From contig NW_024753848.1 in NCBI RefSeq assembly GCF_018991925.1, positions 62,001 through 126,000 of the forward strand: a stretch of DNA of 64,000 nt. The letters run 5' to 3'. Of the stretch, positions 63,041 to 64,000 are shown in pieces. Below the pieces are notes generated by a model. That model was given only the letters and a program-made list of their open reading frames with translations, searched no databases and was not told where the DNA came from. A program made the translations under genes and the position numbers. Every line of letters starts with the position of its first letter. The stretch's first letter is position 1. Origin of the DNA: Homarus americanus. Taxonomy: Eukaryota > Arthropoda > Malacostraca > Decapoda > Nephropidae.

Positions 63041-63600
63041 CTCCCCCCCATCAACAGGGTCTACATGCAAAATAAACAACGGTGTGATAGGACTTCTGTT
63101 AACGGTAGGTTGAGTTCTCTCTCCTGTAAACAGTTTAGACTACTTCCGTTAATGGTGGATGGGAGGGTAAGAGTTCCGTTAACAGTAGTAGGTGATAAGA
63201 CTTCAGACGATTCCTGTTAACGGTATAAAATTATCATATTAACGGAGGAATGTTTTACGGAGAGAATTAACGTGGTCGTTATCGATGAACAACGGTAAAA
63301 GGGGTAAAGCAACAGTAAATATAACGGGAACGGAATGACGGTATTAATAATAATGTAGGTAGACCAACAACAGTAGCGTAGACCAACAGTACTTTTAACG
63401 GTCGTATACGGTAGCAATTATAAAAACAGAGAGCAAAAGTGGTAATAACGGTAACGCAGAGCAACAGTAGTCAAAACGGTAGTGTAGAGCAACAGAAGGT
63501 TCATAAAATCAAAGTCAACAGGAGATCAGTAAACTAGGTCAACCTGACAACGGTGAACAACGGAATAAAACCAGTCACAGCAACAGTAGAATAACGGAGG
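63041..63600. repeat. Decayed repeat rich in (C/T)AAC(G/A)G motifs
   Basis: TTAACGG, CAACGG, TAACGG or AACAGTA words occur more than twenty times. The clearest units are AACGGTAACGCAGAGCAACAGTAGTC and AACGGTAGTGTAGAGCAACAG near 63449 and 63476, and GTAGACCAACAGTA at 63357-63390. TTCCGTTAACGG-type words recur at 63100-63245. YAAC(G/T)G is the Myb core. Confidence 0.6.
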
Positions 63601-64000
63601 GGGGGGGACTTCTACTGTTGCCGTTTCCTCATACATAACGGGAAAGTCATAGTTAACAACAGTAGCTTGGGAGGGAGTAGGAGAGGGGAAGAGGATGTGG
63701 AGGGAGGGCTACCTGTTAAGACGGACCTAACGGTGTATTAGTAGGTGGGAGGAGGAGAAGGGGGAGGAGATGGAAGAGATGGAAGAGGAGGAGGTAGAAA
63801 GAAAAGGAGGAATGCTCCTTGCTTTTGCTTTAGTAGACCCTTAAACCCTTCTTCTTCCTCCAACACACTCCTCTTCCTCTTCTCCTCCTCTTCCTCTTCT
63901 TCTCCCTACCCTTAAACATCCTCCTCTCTCTCTCTCTCTCTCTCTCCTACCCCTTACGACTCTGAATACATTTCAAGCAGAAGAAGAAAGAAAGGAACAG
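63601..64000. repeat. Purine then pyrimidine arrays, (CT)n
   Basis: GGAGGAGAAGGGG at 63665-63815, CTTCCTCTTC at 63850-63910, (CT)n at 63925-63946. No gene seen. Confidence 0.8.

Noticed and set aside
1..64000. Endogenous viral sequence
   Set aside because: No viral protein motif was recognised on either strand; the only mobile-element coding remains are the two LINE fragments.

Overview
The window looks like non-coding nuclear DNA of an arthropod, most likely a decapod crustacean (crab, shrimp or relative). Three things suggest this. Simple sequence is extremely dense: (CA)n, (GA)n, (AAT)n, (GACA)n and others recur every few hundred bases. TTAGG-type arthropod telomere repeats are scattered inside the window. 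Two LINE fragments encode the jockey/CR1-like reverse-transcriptase C-terminus that is common in decapod genomes. Nothing is organised like a prokaryotic operon, and no rRNA or complete tRNA gene was recognised. The species cannot be fixed from the sequence alone.

Layout. 0-9.6 kb: minisatellites (24-bp CAGGTAG array, a 1.27-kb G-rich array, a CRE-containing array, a 32-bp array), a 5'-truncated LINE at about 6.26-7.02 kb, and a 0.9-kb polypyrimidine tract. 9.6-19.6 kb: C/A-rich minisatellites, a decaying ~70-100-bp repeat, a G-quadruplex-rich block at 16.3-17.2 kb and two facing TTAGG tracts. 19.6-26.6 kb: a CCAAT-box minisatellite, several short exon-like segments with good splice sites on both strands, and more purine arrays. 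26.6-47.6 kb: mostly microsatellites and purine/pyrimidine arrays, a second unrelated CRE minisatellite (36.3 kb), a CAGCTG E-box cluster with a TATA-like box (38.0-38.6 kb) and AT-rich single-copy stretches. 47.6-58 kb: a higher-order duplicated minisatellite (48.0-49.3 kb), a possible two-exon gene end (53.5-54.05 kb) and a LINE-3'-end-like segment. 58-64 kb: CpG-bearing open frames, a second LINE fragment on the minus strand (59.8-60.8 kb), the best candidate 3'-terminal exon with a poly(A) signal (62.48-62.73 kb) and a cluster of Myb-like AACGG motifs.

Most long open frames here are translations of tandem repeats, and I do not call them genes. The few calls made as CDS are exon-level hypotheses resting on splice consensus, reading frame and composition. 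None has a recognised homologue except the LINE fragments. Several duplicated segments differ mainly by single-base indels, so either repeat decay or assembly error may have broken real frames.

The clearest unusual pattern is that several unrelated tandem arrays are built around a known transcription-factor motif: CRE TGACGTCA (two arrays, 20 perfect copies), CCAAT (one array), CAGGTAG and Myb AAC(G/A)G. Whether this is function or repeat chance is open.
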